DNA of 64,000 bases from Tubulanus polymorphus (GCF_964204645.1 NC_134034.1:6505414-6569413); one strand, 5' to 3'; positions 44,453 through 55,765 are shown, counted from the stretch's first letter. Numbers and translations: made by a program. Notes: generated by a model not told the origin, from the letters alone.

Positions 44453-44660
44453 TTTAACCTGAAAGCCTATTACCCCTATTACTCTTAAAATAATCATATA
44501 CATGAATAACATTTAAATTGACAGATTATTCAATATAAAAGTGTAAGCTCTTATAGAATAGATATATAGATATATTTTAAACATTATTTCAATATTTATA
44601 TGTGTATGAGTTTGATTTTTAAACATTAAAAGTGTTAGTAAAGTGTGATTGAAATAATTC

Positions 44661-44670
<10 letters not shown>
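44453..44670. repeat. Polinton copy D left terminal inverted repeat (inner part)
   Basis: Inverse of 61366-61580: shared blocks include CTTAAAATAATCATATACAT, AAAAGTGTAAGCTCTTATAG and TAAAGTGTGATTGAAATAAT. Together with 36846-37222 it forms the left terminus. Confidence 0.85.

Positions 44671-44722
<52 letters not shown>
44667..44722. repeat. (AT)n microsatellite
   Basis: About 28 AT units at the inner edge of the left terminal repeat. Confidence 0.95.
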
Positions 44723-44726
<4 letters not shown>

Positions 44727-44785
44727 GAATAACATATAATTGAATAACTTCTAAAATCAATTTAGTAAAAAAATATGTATAATAA

Positions 44786-45439
44786 ACGGAATCAGAACAA
44801 CCACAAACTATCAATATTACAAATAACACTGGTGTCATAAATATATACTACAAGAAGTGTTCTAAGTGTGAATTAGATAAATTAGCTATAACAGAATTTA
44901 ATAAGCGTAAGATTAGCAAAGATGGTATTCAATATTGCTGTAAAACTTGTATTAAACTATATACCAAACAAAACCGAGAAGATAATATAGAACATTATAA
45001 TTATTATATGGCAGAATATATGAGAGAAAGATATCAAAAAGATCTTAATTTTAGATTGAAACAATGCTTAAGATCTAGATTAACACAATTATTCAACAAA
45101 GAAACACATTCAGAAACACTCTCTAATTTATTGGGTTGTTCAGATGAATTTTTCATATCATGGATAATATATCAGTTTAATGATAAAATGAATATAGATA
45201 ATTATGGTGAATACTTTCATATTGATCACGTGTTGCCGATTTCTAAATTTAACATGAATGATGAATACAATAAAAAACTTATTTGGGGTTGGAAAAATTT
45301 AAGACCTTTAGAAAAGAAGGAAAACATAATTAAATCTAATAAACTAGATTTACAGTTATATTTAGATCAACTGGATAAAGCAAAGACATTTGTTGAATTA
45401 TGGAACTCAACACATAATGAAAAATACGTTGAAGCTTAA
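44786..45439 (+). pseudogene. HNH endonuclease (EndoVII-like), copy D, start codon changed to ACG
   Basis: 217-codon frame, open throughout. N-terminal zinc site CSKC..CCKTC, then FHIDHVLPISKF (HNH His-Asp-His region), WGWKNLRPLEKKENIIKSN (Asn and final zinc/metal part). Resembles HNH/recombination endonuclease VII-type nucleases of large DNA viruses. The position where other genes of the element have AATAAATG reads AATAAACG, so the natural start is lost; the first ATG is at 45008, inside the domain. First gene inside the left terminal repeat. Confidence 0.7.
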
Positions 45440-46777
45440 GCGCTTAGAAAACCGGTTACTCTCGATCTATGTCAAACCGCCTATATGTAATTGTATTAGG
45501 TTGTTTACAAAAACATCTGTGCCACATTTTATATTCAGTTGAATGGGGTGTACCTCATTTGAATATTGATCGAATGTGCTATTTCAGTTGAAATGGATTA
45601 ATCAATAACATTACAAAGGAACATCTGTTGCTCAGACAGTGTTTAGCTAGTGAATAACTGGCAGTTATAAGCGCGCAGCACATAAGCATAGGAACGTATA
45701 GGATATTCTCTCTATAAACACAATTTTAGGAGTTTACAGTTATAAATGTAAGTACTGTTTTTGTTGTTATTAAGGCGTCGGGAAACGTTAAACATGTAAA
45801 ACTTACCCTGGTAAGATGCGCCACAAATGACCATGTTTAAGTGCTGTAATTAATATTTTACAACTACAACTTCAAGTTAGTTTTATTCTACGCTAGATAT
45901 TTATCTTTTAGATAACAAAATGAAGACCATTGAATCAAGAAAGTGAAGATGGATGTGGAATCAGAAATAATGGATATTTCATCACAAGAGACTGAAGCTG
46001 TTCATCATGTTGTATTATATATGCCAGAATTACAGTTGCGCATACATTAGTCATTCGGGTGTTGTTAATGGCGCGGTTGTTCTGTATTGGTTGTTTACTG
46101 TTAACTAAGTATTGCGCAATAACCAGTCCGATTGGACCGCTTTTCTATTGTTCTCCATTGTTCTATTATCGATCGTTGTTGACGGAAACAGCTGCTCAAT
46201 ATTGATTGGTTACAGTTCTATGTTTGAATGTTGTAGTTTACAGAATAAAAATATAACTGTGTATTGCGCAATAACCGGTCCGATTGGACCGCTTTTCTGT
46301 TGTTCTCCATTGTTCTATTATCGATCGCTAAAATTTACATAATAAATATATGTGTTTATGAAATAATATTTCCACTAGTCGTTTCGTTGAATTGATTTTC
46401 AGTTGAGGATTTATTATCGAGGATCCGAAATGACTTATCAAAAGCAGCGAGGAATGAAAAAGAATGACGTTAGTCGAAGAAATGGAAGAGGATTCTAAAA
46501 TGTTAATCAATTTTAATAAAAATTTGATTTATAAATGGAAAGGAATGATGAATACAATTAAAAACTTTCAACTAGCCATTATTTCTATTTTAATTTTTGA
46601 TATTTTCTTTTACAATTCTTTTCAAAAAAGAATACTTTATATCACAAATAAAAAATACTAAAAAAACAATAACTTATACTAAAATTCTTTACCTTTAACT
46701 AAGCTAGTATTAATCTAAAGAGATACTGGTATCATTTTATAATACTTATATTTTTTTCGCTTTTTTCTCTAAAATAA
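45440..46777. other. Insert of unrelated sequence between HNH and accessory genes
   Basis: Less AT-rich than the Polinton and with no convincing gene. Contains a 65-bp direct repeat (ATTGCGCAATAACC..CGATTGGACCGCTTTTCT..ATCGATCG) at 46111-46175 and 46263-46327. The short ORF 46464-46661 has no recognisable features. Probably a non-autonomous insertion or filler; ends not defined. Confidence 0.5.
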
Positions 46778-47392
46778 ATGTCAAAGAAATCGAGTAAGAA
46801 TAGTATTGATATTGAAAAAACATTAGATGATTTGGGTATTAGTGATAATAAGGATATTCCAACCAAAATTGAAAATAATATTTAAGTTAATAACAATATA
46901 GATTATGAATACTATTTATATTGTAAGCATCATCTAGAACTATTGATTGCTGGCGGGAAATCTAAGGATTTCTTGGGAAAAATAATAACTTTTCAAGAAT
47001 TAGATGCTATGAAACCAGATAAAGTAATAAAATATTTTAAGATTTATGAAGAAGCTAGATTAACCCGAATAAATGATTCTATTTCAGATGGTATTGTCAA
47101 ATGTTACTCTAAGTTATGTAACCAGTTAATACCAATTGATGATGAAAATAAATTATATACTGATTTGAAAAATGACTATTTAGTTATGACTGAATTACAA
47201 AAATGGGTTGGTTATGCTTCATTTCAATTATGATCGGTTATGACATTAATTTCTACTGGCGTCATAACATTTTCGAACATCAAACCTATGGAATATAAAT
47301 CAGGTAAGAACGAAACAGATGACGCTGTACTACAACCAAACGGCGAAACAGAAAATTTATCAGAACAAAAATTAACTAAAATAAATGAGTGA
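46778..47392 (+). pseudogene. Unknown accessory protein (204 codons, two stops), copy D
   Basis: Starts at ATG in AAAATAAATG with a T-rich run upstream. MSKKSSKNSIDIEKTLDDLG, stop (46883), YLYCKHHLELLIAGGKSKDF, helical body, stop (47231), STGVITFSNIKPMEY and LTKINE-stop at 47390-47392. The stop overlaps the next start (ATAAATGAGTGA). A short C-terminal hydrophobic patch (LISTGVITF) is the only membrane-like feature. No family recognised. A remnant is at 25396-25502. Confidence 0.6.
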
Positions 47393-47753
47393 TGGCGTTA
47401 AGAAAAAGCCTAGATCCGAGAAACAAATTAAATGGGCAACAGAATTGGGTGAAAGATCTGCAGAATTAAAAAAAGCTAAGAAAAAGAAATTAACTGATAT
47501 AAATGAATCACAGACTTTATCTGATATTGATTCAAATAATAATCCATCTAATTCTTCTAATGCTGGAAGTAATAATTACTTATATATTACAATTGGATTA
47601 GTAACAGTTATTATATTATCCGGTGTAATATATAAATATAAGTATAAATCTGATGATAAAGATGATTCCAATGATAATAAACCTATTATACCAGAAAATA
47701 AGTCAAATCATAAAGTCATTGAAACTAAATCTAAATTATTATTAATGGATTAA
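47385..47753 (+). CDS. Basic single-span membrane protein (122 aa), copy D
   Basis: Intact. Lys-rich N-terminus (KKKPRSEKQIKWATELG, KKAKKKKL), Asn/Ser linker, one membrane helix (LYITIGLVTVIILSGVIY, about residues 63-80), acidic Asp/Asn tail. The N-terminal EKQIKWATELGERSAELKKA stretch looks like a small DNA- or protein-binding helix. Lies between the accessory gene and integrase; function unknown. Copy C retains only the first part (25495). Confidence 0.6.
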   Translation: MSDGVKKKPRSEKQIKWATELGERSAELKKAKKKKLTDINESQTLSDIDSNNNPSNSSNAGSNNYLYITIGLVTVIILSGVIYKYKYKSDDKDDSNDNKPIIPENKSNHKVIETKSKLLLMD

Positions 47754-47758
47754 AATAA

Positions 47759-48564
47759 GATGAAAAAACAACAATATTTGAGAGATTTATTAACCCAGAA
47801 AGTGAAGTATCATATTCTAACGTTTCAGAATTATGGGATAAAATTAAATCTGATATTGAAAATGGTAATATAAAATATAGTGAACTAAGATTATGGTTAC
47901 AAAATCAACCAACATATCAAATCCACAAGAAAATGGATAAAACTTATTTAACAAGAAAAGTTATGGTTTCATATATCGATCAACAATGGCAAGCAGATTT
48001 AATTGACATGAAGAACTTAGAAGAATACAACAAATGATATTTCTGGATATTAAATGTTATAGACATATTCAGTAGATACGCATGGTCAATTCCAATCAAA
48101 AATAAAACTGGTATAGAAGTAACAAATGCTTTTAAGAATATATTTAAAGAAGCTATTCCAGATACAATTTGATGAAGGTAAGGAATTCTATAACAAACAT
48201 TTTAAAAAACTATTATCTGATAACGATGTAGATTATTTTTCAACACACTCAGATAAAAAAGCATCTATTATAGAAAGATTTAATAAAACATTGAAAACTA
48301 GAATGTGGAAATATTTTACTGCTAATGAAACATATGAATATATCGATGTGTTTGATGATTTAGTGAAAGGTTATAATAATTCTAAACATAGTTCTATAAA
48401 TATGAAACCTATACAAGCTAGAAAAGAAGATAATCCAGAATAAGTTTGGATTGAAATCAAAAATTCTTAAAGGAAAAAAGTATTCTTTGGTGAAATATAA
48501 AGGATATGATGATAGATTTAATGAATGGATTTTATCTAGTAAAATTAAAAGAATAAATGAATAA
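47759..48564 (+). pseudogene. INT: Polinton integrase, copy D (broken)
   Basis: Conserved frame begins directly after a stop codon at 47756, without an ATG (the ATG at 47760 is in another frame). Then FERFINPESEV, WDKIKSDI, QWQADLIDMKN (first Asp), stop TGA at about 48036, IDIFSRYAWSIPI, a 5-bp deletion near 48160, FDEGKEFYNKHF (second Asp), KASIIERFNKTLK (Glu), stop near 48441. A deletion of about 300 bp relative to copy C joins the core to the chromodomain-like module (KYSLVKYKGYDDRFNEWI). Confidence 0.85.
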
Positions 48565-49168
48565 AGATTTATTTATATTTGAACCGCATAATATGTTAGT
48601 TACTGGAGTAACCAATTGTGGTAAAACACATTTCATATTAGATTTGTTAGAAAATATTTATAAGAATCATTTTGATAATATAATATTATTCTGTCCTACT
48701 TATGAAATGAATAAAACATATAATAGAGATATAGTTAAGATGAAAAAGTTTATTATATTAGATCCTAAAATAGTAAAAGAAAATTTAGATAATTGTATAA
48801 AAATAACAATTGATACTTATAAAGGATCAAATACATTATTCATTATAGATGATTGCGCAAATTTACATGATTCAAAAGTGAGAGAAAGTGAGTTATGTTA
48901 TTTAGCTTTCTCTGGGAGACATTTTGGGATAACAACATGGGTTTTAAATCAAAAATATAATTCAATTGTTAAAGACTTTAGGGAGAATATAAGATTTCTA
49001 GTTTTATTTTATAACAAAGATAAAAAATCTATGCAACAATCATTGGAAGAAAATCATATTATACCTACTGAATTACATGATGAATATATGAATAAATTAA
49101 AGAATAATAAAGGTTCAAAATTATTACTGAGATTACAATTTCCATATGAATATAAATTTATAAAATAA
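48557..49168 (+). CDS. ATP: Packaging ATPase, A32/FtsK-HerA type, copy D
   Basis: Intact 203 residues. Walker A GVTNCGKTHF, Walker B NTLFIIDDC, FSGRHFGITTWVLNQ. Same length as the copy C protein with scattered substitutions (for example ENIYKNHFDNI, KYNSIVKDF). Start overlaps the integrase end. It is convergent with the capsid-side genes, marking the centre of the element. Uninterrupted although most neighbours are broken. Confidence 0.85.
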   Translation: MNKDLFIFEPHNMLVTGVTNCGKTHFILDLLENIYKNHFDNIILFCPTYEMNKTYNRDIVKMKKFIILDPKIVKENLDNCIKITIDTYKGSNTLFIIDDCANLHDSKVRESELCYLAFSGRHFGITTWVLNQKYNSIVKDFRENIRFLVLFYNKDKKSMQQSLEENHIIPTELHDEYMNKLKNNKGSKLLLRLQFPYEYKFIK

Positions 49169-49545
49169 CTATTTATATACCTATGTATTAGATACCCTAT
49201 TAGATACCCTACTACCTGATACCCTATTAGATACCCTAATACCTGGTACCCTATTAGATACCCTAATACCTGATACCCTATTAGATACCTTAAATACTTA
49301 AAACCCCCTTTTTTAAAATAAATATTATGTATACAATTTTCTACCAATTTATTTTTATTTTTTCAACTAATATATGAATAAGTTTGAAAATAATAAAGGT
49401 TATTTATTATTACTGAGGTTTCAATTTCCATATGAATATAAGTTTATAAAATAAGATATTTTATGTATTAGATTGTATTAGATTGTATTAGATATGTATT
49501 AGATACCTTAAATACCTTGTGTTTGTGTTAAATATAATTAATATC
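49169..49545. repeat. TATTAGATACC minisatellite with duplicated ATPase 3' tail
   Basis: About ten units of the form TATTAGATACCC / TAATACCTGATACCC between 49182 and 49290. Then CCCCCTTTTTTAAAA and a second copy of the ATPase tail (about 49372-49453, ending in TTTATAAAATAAG), then further TGTATTAGAT units (49465-49510). This is the spacer between the convergent gene blocks. Confidence 0.75.
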
Positions 49546-50351
49546 TTAATCACTTTCACTATCATACCCCAACAATTTATTCAAACTCTCTACCGAATCT
49601 TCTTCAAATTTATCATTATTTTCTACTTTATGTTTCATAGAATCTTTATTATCAATATCTGTAACTATATTTTCATTATCATCTTTATTAGTGTTTGCTC
49701 CTAATATTTCATTTACAATGTTTGATCCTAATATTTTATTAGCATCGGTTAAATCTAATTCATCTTTATTAGGTGTTGCTAATAATAAATCTTCATATAA
49801 TTCTTTACCATTTACTTTTTTATTTGAAACAAACTTTGTAACATATCTAAATGGGTGTTCTATAAATTCTCTTAAACCAACACGTTCTATAACATTAGTA
49901 ATATGTACCCTTGTATTCATATGTTTATTCCAATTTGATGGAGCGTTTGAAAATTCACCTTTACAATAATCACAATAATTTCTTTTTTCACTAATATTTA
50001 ATATTATTTCATTATTTGATGTAGAAGGTATTATATTATTAGATGTAGAAGGTATTGCATTATTAGATGTAGATTATTAGATGTAGTAGGTATTACATTA
50101 TTAGATGTAGTAGGTATTACATTATTAGATGTAGAAGGTATTACATTATTAGATGTAGAAGGTATTACATTACTTAAATTATCAACAACTTCACTTTTAT
50201 TATTATCGATTTCTATTAGTTTAGTTTTATAAATTTTGAAAATAGGATCAAATATCAAAGCTATATTACAAGGTATTACATAATATAAACCATCATTATT
50301 TTCATGTGTATCGATGTATGGAATATGTTTATATACTTTACCTCCTTCCAT
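49546..50351 (-). pseudogene. C2H2-finger protein with N-V-I-P-S-T-S-N repeats, copy D
   Basis: Starts at 50351 (MEGGKVYKHIPYIDTHENN). About 70 residues in, an array of 8-residue units NVIPSTSN / NVIPTTSN encoded by a 24-bp tandem repeat (about 50020-50170). One unit is 10 bp short (near 50070-50085), shifting the frame. After it: CDYCKGEFSNAPSNWNKHMNTRVH (one C2H2 finger), then an Asp/Asn-rich C-terminus ending YDSESD. Function unknown. Starts 33 bp below the capsid gene stop. Confidence 0.6.
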
Positions 50352-50383
50352 TTATTATATAAATTTTTATTAAAGTTAAAATT

Positions 50384-51630
50384 TTAATACATAACACTAT
50401 TTAATTGAGAATTTATAATATTTAATTGCGCGTCAGATATAATATAAATGTGCATTTTAAAATTTTTGATTCCTTTATTCTTTGTCATGAATAATTGTAT
50501 TCCATCTTTAGTGTTCTGTAGTTTTTTTCCAGAACCATGTAATGAATTATCCTCTGTTGTTCTAAAATCTAACCATAATGCATATTTATTACCGGTATAA
50601 TAATCAATTTGATTAATATTACAATTTCAGATGATTTTACTTTTTCATTCATAAAATGTTTTCTAATTTCTGGTCATTGATCAATCATTCTCATTCCTTG
50701 ACAAAATATTTTATTTGCTATTCCTTCGATAGTTATTTCTACTTATGTTATTTCAGGATTATAATAATTATCAACATTTATTGCGCCATTAGTATATGTT
50801 GCAATAGTAAAAAATATTAATATACCTTTAATAGATCTTCTTGGGAAGTTAATATTCTCATTAATAATTTCATCATTTGCATTAATAGTTACAGTTTTAA
50901 ATTTATCAATATAATCATATAATAATGAAAATCCTTGATTGTATTTAGTTTGAATTATACTTGAAATATTTTCATCAGTTACTGTATCATATTCTAAACA
51001 TATATTCGATAATTTATAACTCATATCTTTATTAACGCTAGATATTACGATTTCATTAACAGAAGCAAATGTTATTTCGAATATAACGTCTTTTTGAATT
51101 GTGTATTTATATAAAGGTGCATTATTATTTATCAATTCAAAGTCTAATGGAATTTTATATTTGCTTCCATATATACTTTTTATCAATTTATCTATAGCAT
51201 TAGTTAATATTGCATTATGTGCTTCTGATCTTAATTTATTTTGGTTTTCTGATTGGATGCCTTGAAATATCATATTATTTCTATTTTCTTTAGTTAACCA
51301 TAAATCTTTATAATGCATAAATAAATTATAATCATCTAATGAGAAAACTGTTTCTGGTCCAATCTTTATAGTTAATTTTTTAATCAAATATCTTCCAACA
51401 TTATCAACAACATAATTATTATTATTACCGATTACTTTTATATCGGCTGATAAATAAATACTATTTGGAACATAAAAAGTATTTTGTGTTAATCGAGGGA
51501 TTCTAACATATAAAGTTTCATCAGGATTAATATTAGAAGGGTTATGAGTAATTATATGATGTGATCTTTCTGCTTTAATAGCATTAGATATTCTATGATT
51601 CTTAGAAGGATTGATATAACTTCCACTCAT
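50384..51630 (-). pseudogene. Putative major capsid protein, copy D (about 415 codons, two stops)
   Basis: Most complete copy. Open for 295 residues (51630 to 50743: NINPDETLYVRIPR, FYVPNSIYLSADI, KIPLDFELINNN, INFPRRSIKGIL), then a TAA, a further TGA near 50675, and the C-terminal part (YALWLDFRTTEDNSLHGSGK, KDGIQLF) ending at 50384. Length, beta-rich pattern and the xLWxDFRxxxDxxLHGSG signature fit double-jelly-roll capsid candidates of Polinton-like elements as I recall them. Preceded by the promoter motif (TTAATTTTTTTGTTAAATAA). Confidence 0.6.
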
Positions 51631-51650
51631 TTATTTAACAAAAAAATTAA

Positions 51651-53228
51651 TTATTTATTTTTTATCATGTTTACTAATCCAAAAATAATAGCACTTACAA
51701 CTGTAATTAAAAATAAAATAATACGTTCAGCAGCAAAGATAATAATGTTTCCTGCAGATTTCAATATAAAACCAACAATTGATGCAATAACTCCGGGCAA
51801 TGCTGGAGCAGATTTTTTAGATAGTTCCCATAAATATTTTGCTAATTTCTTTAAATCATCTTTAACTTTATCTTGTATAGAATTATTACCTGGGGGCTTA
51901 TCTGGTTTATTTGGAGTAGGAGTAGATTTTAAAGCATTTGATATTGCTAAACCAATTGTTGTAAATAACATAGTTACAGATGTTAGAATTGAAAGAATTG
52001 TTATTCCTTCTAACTTAAATAATAATCTTATTCTATCTTTAAATGATATTTTAGAATCTGGTTTTATTATTAAATCTTTAAAAATAACTTTTATTTTTTT
52101 AATATGATTAAGATCATATGATTTTAATAATCTATCTCTTTCTTTTTCCTGTAATTCTTTGTTATATTTTAAATCATCTATTTGTTTTTCTAAAGCTAAC
52201 TTTCTGCTCTCATTATCAGCTTCCTCGATTAATTGAAGATCTCTATTTAATTCTTATTGTTTTAATTCTTCATTTGCATTAGTTAATTCTTTTTCTAACA
52301 TGGTTATTTTAGAAAATCTCATCTTAATATTAGCAATTTCACCAGCTGATTCTTGCATACCTTTAATTTCTCTACGTGCTTGTTCAGGAAATGCTTCTAA
52401 TTCATTATCAGTTAAATCAAGTAATCCTTTTTCTAGTAAAGATTGTATTCGATTTATTCCAGTTTCAGTACCGGGTGTATCTAAAATACTATTCATCTCT
52501 TCATCAAATGAATGAACTGCATCTAACATGCTATCAAAATGTTTTCTTAATTGTAATTGATTTGAATCATTATCAATTTGTTGAATATCTCTTCTCGATG
52601 TTTCGGGTGTTGAAGATCTTAATTTATCTAATTGATCTCCATACTCTTCCATTTCTGTTTTTGAATTTTTGTCGATTGTTTCAAATAATTTATTAATTCT
52701 TTGTTTAAATACTCTTTTATTTTGATTTATTTCTTCTTTTGTTACATCTTCTATTTCATTACTATTACTTATTCTTTTAATTCTATCTGATTCTAATTTT
52801 ATCAAAGTTGATTATGCTAATATTATATCTTGATTTTTATAAGAGATATCTTTCAAATGATAATAATATTCACCATTATCTAAAAGTTTTAAATCTTTTA
52901 CTAAAAGTCTGGTGCCTCTGTCATTTATATTATATCCAGATTTTTCAAATACATGTTGGAATTTAAACATAGATTCTTTATATTCTAAATATTGTCTTGA
53001 TAAACCTTGATTTTCATTTTCAGGAGCTATTCTCGATCTAGTTTTTCTATCATATTCATCTGTTGATGGGGCTTTAGAACCACTATCTGCTAAATTAGAA
53101 TTATATGCTGATTCATCATCATTATCAATATTAGTTTCATTTAAATTGGGTTGCGGTTCATCATCAATATATCCTTCATTATTATTTCCCATGCCTTCCA
53201 TTCCATAATCTTCTCCGCCTTCTGCCAT
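51651..53228 (-). pseudogene. Coiled-coil/membrane protein, copy D (decayed)
   Basis: Homologue of 8945-10378. Acidic N-terminus (MAEGGEDYGMEGMGNNNEGYIDD) open to 52812, where a stop near 52811 ends it; 52805-52254 coiled-coil part; stop near 52254; C-terminal membrane part 51971-51651. N-terminal two thirds differ strongly from copy A, while the last 100 residues are almost the same, another modular difference within one gene. Confidence 0.65.
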
Positions 53229-53244
53229 TTACATAATAAAAAAA

Positions 53245-54635
53245 TTAAAATTTAAAATATAATATTCCTCCGATTACAATTCCTATACAAGTTATTGCTA
53301 ATTTAGCATTTTCATGGGATTTATTATCGTCATTTAGTTTAATTATTTCATGTTGAATATTATCAGTTTTTATATCTTCTGATGTATTGTAATCTTTTAT
53401 TTTAGAATCATTATTTAATTTAATATTATTAGTTTTAGTTTCTGTTGATTGAATATGTTTTTTATTTTTTTTCACCTTCCATTAATTTTGGAGCAGTAAT
53501 AATCTTTTTATTTATATCATTCAATCCAAATGAATTATTTATTGTTGCAGTTTTAATTAGATTATTATAACCAATTATATTTCCCATCTTTAATACTAAA
53601 TCATTAGAAATAATAAATAGATTAGGGCCTATTCAATAATTTAATCTAATATGTGATTTATCTAAATAATTTTGATATCTTACAATGTTTTCTGGAATCG
53701 ATCTATTTTTATCATTATGAATTGAATCTTCAAATAATACTTTGAATTGTTTCTGTGTATCAAATGATGTATTTAAATTTTCCAATTATTGGGGATCTTG
53801 TTTCAACTTGTGCACCTAAAATACATATCAAATAAGTTCTAATAGATTGATTTATTCTTTGTATACCTGATTCTGTAAAACCTTCACTATTTTCTAAAAT
53901 AAAATAAACCCAACCATTATTGTTTTCTTGTTTTAAATGATCATGAAATTTCGGTAATTTATTGAAATTTAATGTTTCTAAATCCTTAGTTTCGATTTTA
54001 CCATTACCTAATTTATTATTATAGATATTATAAAAACTATTAGATGGTATGGGAAGTGCACAATATTCTGCAATCTTTTTAGGGCAAGGAAGTGATCTTA
54101 TTGTTCCAATTTTTGTTCTAAAATCAGAAATATTTATATCTATATTAAATTCATTGCAAATTTTATAAAACTTTGATAAATTAATATTATTATCTAATTC
54201 TTTAAAATATCTAGATCCTGGTAAAGCGCACTCTAATTCATTTAATATTATTCTGATTTGAAAGCATGTATGAAATCTAAATAAACTTTGAATTAATTTA
54301 TATTTAGAATTATTCAAATGATCATTCCAACTAATTCCACATCCTGTTGTTGCACAATTAACTGCAAGATTTAATTGGTTCTGCCAATACTTTATATTAG
54401 ATTCTAATAACCATTGTTTTTCATCTTTCAATTTTTTAAAATTAATTAAATATACATGAAATATATTTTCCATCTTTGCATTAAAATTATTAGTTTCAAT
54501 AACATAAATTTCTAAATTAGTTAATGAATCTAAAACTTCATTTCTTTATGTTATATCTTTATTAAAATCTATTGCAGGAATATTATATTTAATTGATTTA
54601 TTATATTGGAAAGCTTTTGGAAAACTATCTGCCAT
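53245..54635 (-). pseudogene. Large conserved cassette protein, copy D (broken)
   Basis: Homologue of 7532-8928. Starts MADSFPKAFQYNKS at 54635; stop near 54546; open 54473-53760; frameshift near 53785; stop near 53632; C-terminal part 53475-53245 with the membrane helix LAITCIGIVIGGILYF. Shows the full original length that copy A lost by its duplication. Confidence 0.7.
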
Positions 54636-54651
54636 TTATATAATTAAAAAA

Positions 54652-55076
54652 TTAATACTTAACTAATTCTTTTAATAAATTATCTTGTTCTTCAACTGTT
54701 ATATGGCCATTTAAACTTATTATATAATCTACTGTATTCTTTAATTTATTAATTCTTTTATATTAGTTTTAATTTTTTCTTTATTACTTTTTATATTTAA
54801 TTTTGAACTTATACCAGTTAAAACACTTGAACTTAATCCTAACACACCAATTGATATAGCTAAAGGTGTTAATGGACTGAATATTGCTAGAAATGTTATT
54901 ACAGAACTAATTGTAACCGAACCACTTATAATCAAATAATATATGATTTTACTTTTTGAATATTTTTTCTTTTTTATCTTTAAGTCACTTTCAAATTCTA
55001 ATATTTGTTTTTCTAAATATATTTTTAATTTAATTTTATTTATATCATGAGGAATAATATCAATATTATCATCCAT
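54652..55076 (-). pseudogene. Membrane-hairpin protein, copy D (frameshift)
   Basis: Homologue of 7081-7515. Open for 111 residues through both membrane segments; a one-base loss near 54757 gives an early stop at 54741; the tail continues in another frame to 54652. Promoter motif intact (TAATTTTTTTTG, CTAAATAA). Confidence 0.65.
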
Positions 55077-55096
55077 TTATTTAGCAAAAAAAATTA

Positions 55097-55519
55097 CTAA
55101 TTAGTAAACTTATAAGCAAAAAATATAACAATAACAGTTCCACCTAAAATCCATATTATTTCATATTTCTGTTGTTCTTTACTTGGGGTATAATAATCTG
55201 ATAATTTAGGTTTGTATAGATGTAATTTTTCTTTATTGGTTACCGCGTTATATAAACTCATTGCATCATCAACTGATTGAAAATCTCTATGTGAAATCTT
55301 CTGATCATATAATTCCTTGTTAATATAATCCATATAGTTTTGTCTCTTTTCTCTATATTCTTCTGCTGCTTTATTGTATTTTTCTAATGCTAAGTTATGT
55401 CTTCTTTGTTCTCCTAATGAACTATTTTTATCAATATGCTTGAATAAATAACCACCACCAGTAAATGCTAAAGCGTTAACAATTGCCGATCCTATAATAG
55501 TTATAATTGCAGAAGCCAT
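55097..55519 (-). CDS. Conserved 140-aa two-end membrane protein, copy D
   Basis: Intact, differing from copy A at a single residue that I can see (VIFFAYKF instead of VIFVAYKF). Such near-identity, next to polymerases that differ in about a third of residues, suggests recent exchange between copies or constraint. Confidence 0.7.
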   Translation of the reverse strand: MASAIITIIGSAIVNALAFTGGGYLFKHIDKNSSLGEQRRHNLALEKYNKAAEEYREKRQNYMDYINKELYDQKISHRDFQSVDDAMSLYNAVTNKEKLHLYKPKLSDYYTPSKEQQKYEIIWILGGTVIVIFFAYKFTN

Positions 55520-55543
55520 TTATTTAGCAAAAAAATTATGCAT

Positions 55544-55765
55544 TTATATGGGAGGAATATATTTTTGTTTTTTCAAATAATCAATAGTTAAATTAGATAA
55601 AGTAACTGCTAACGTTTATTTTAAGATATCATTTATATCAAATCTATCAACATTAACACTTCCCATTTTGAATACTTTTTTTAATACCATTGAATAACCA
55701 ACAGTTCCAACTGATAGTAATGCTCCATTATATAATCCAGTTATTATCCACTTATTATCACTCAT
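55544..55765 (-). pseudogene. 73-aa membrane protein, copy D (one nonsense codon)
   Basis: Homologue of 6389-6610. A TAA near 55617 interrupts DILKLTLAVT; otherwise the reading frame is collinear to YIPPI-type end (HIPPI region) at 55544. Start overlaps the stop of the upstream gene exactly as in copies A and B. Confidence 0.65.

Noticed and set aside
46464-46661. 65-residue ORF upstream of the accessory gene
   Set aside because: AT-rich chance frame, no counterpart in other copies.
49169-49300. CRISPR-like regular repeats
   Set aside because: Units are 10-16 bp without unique spacers; a eukaryotic minisatellite.
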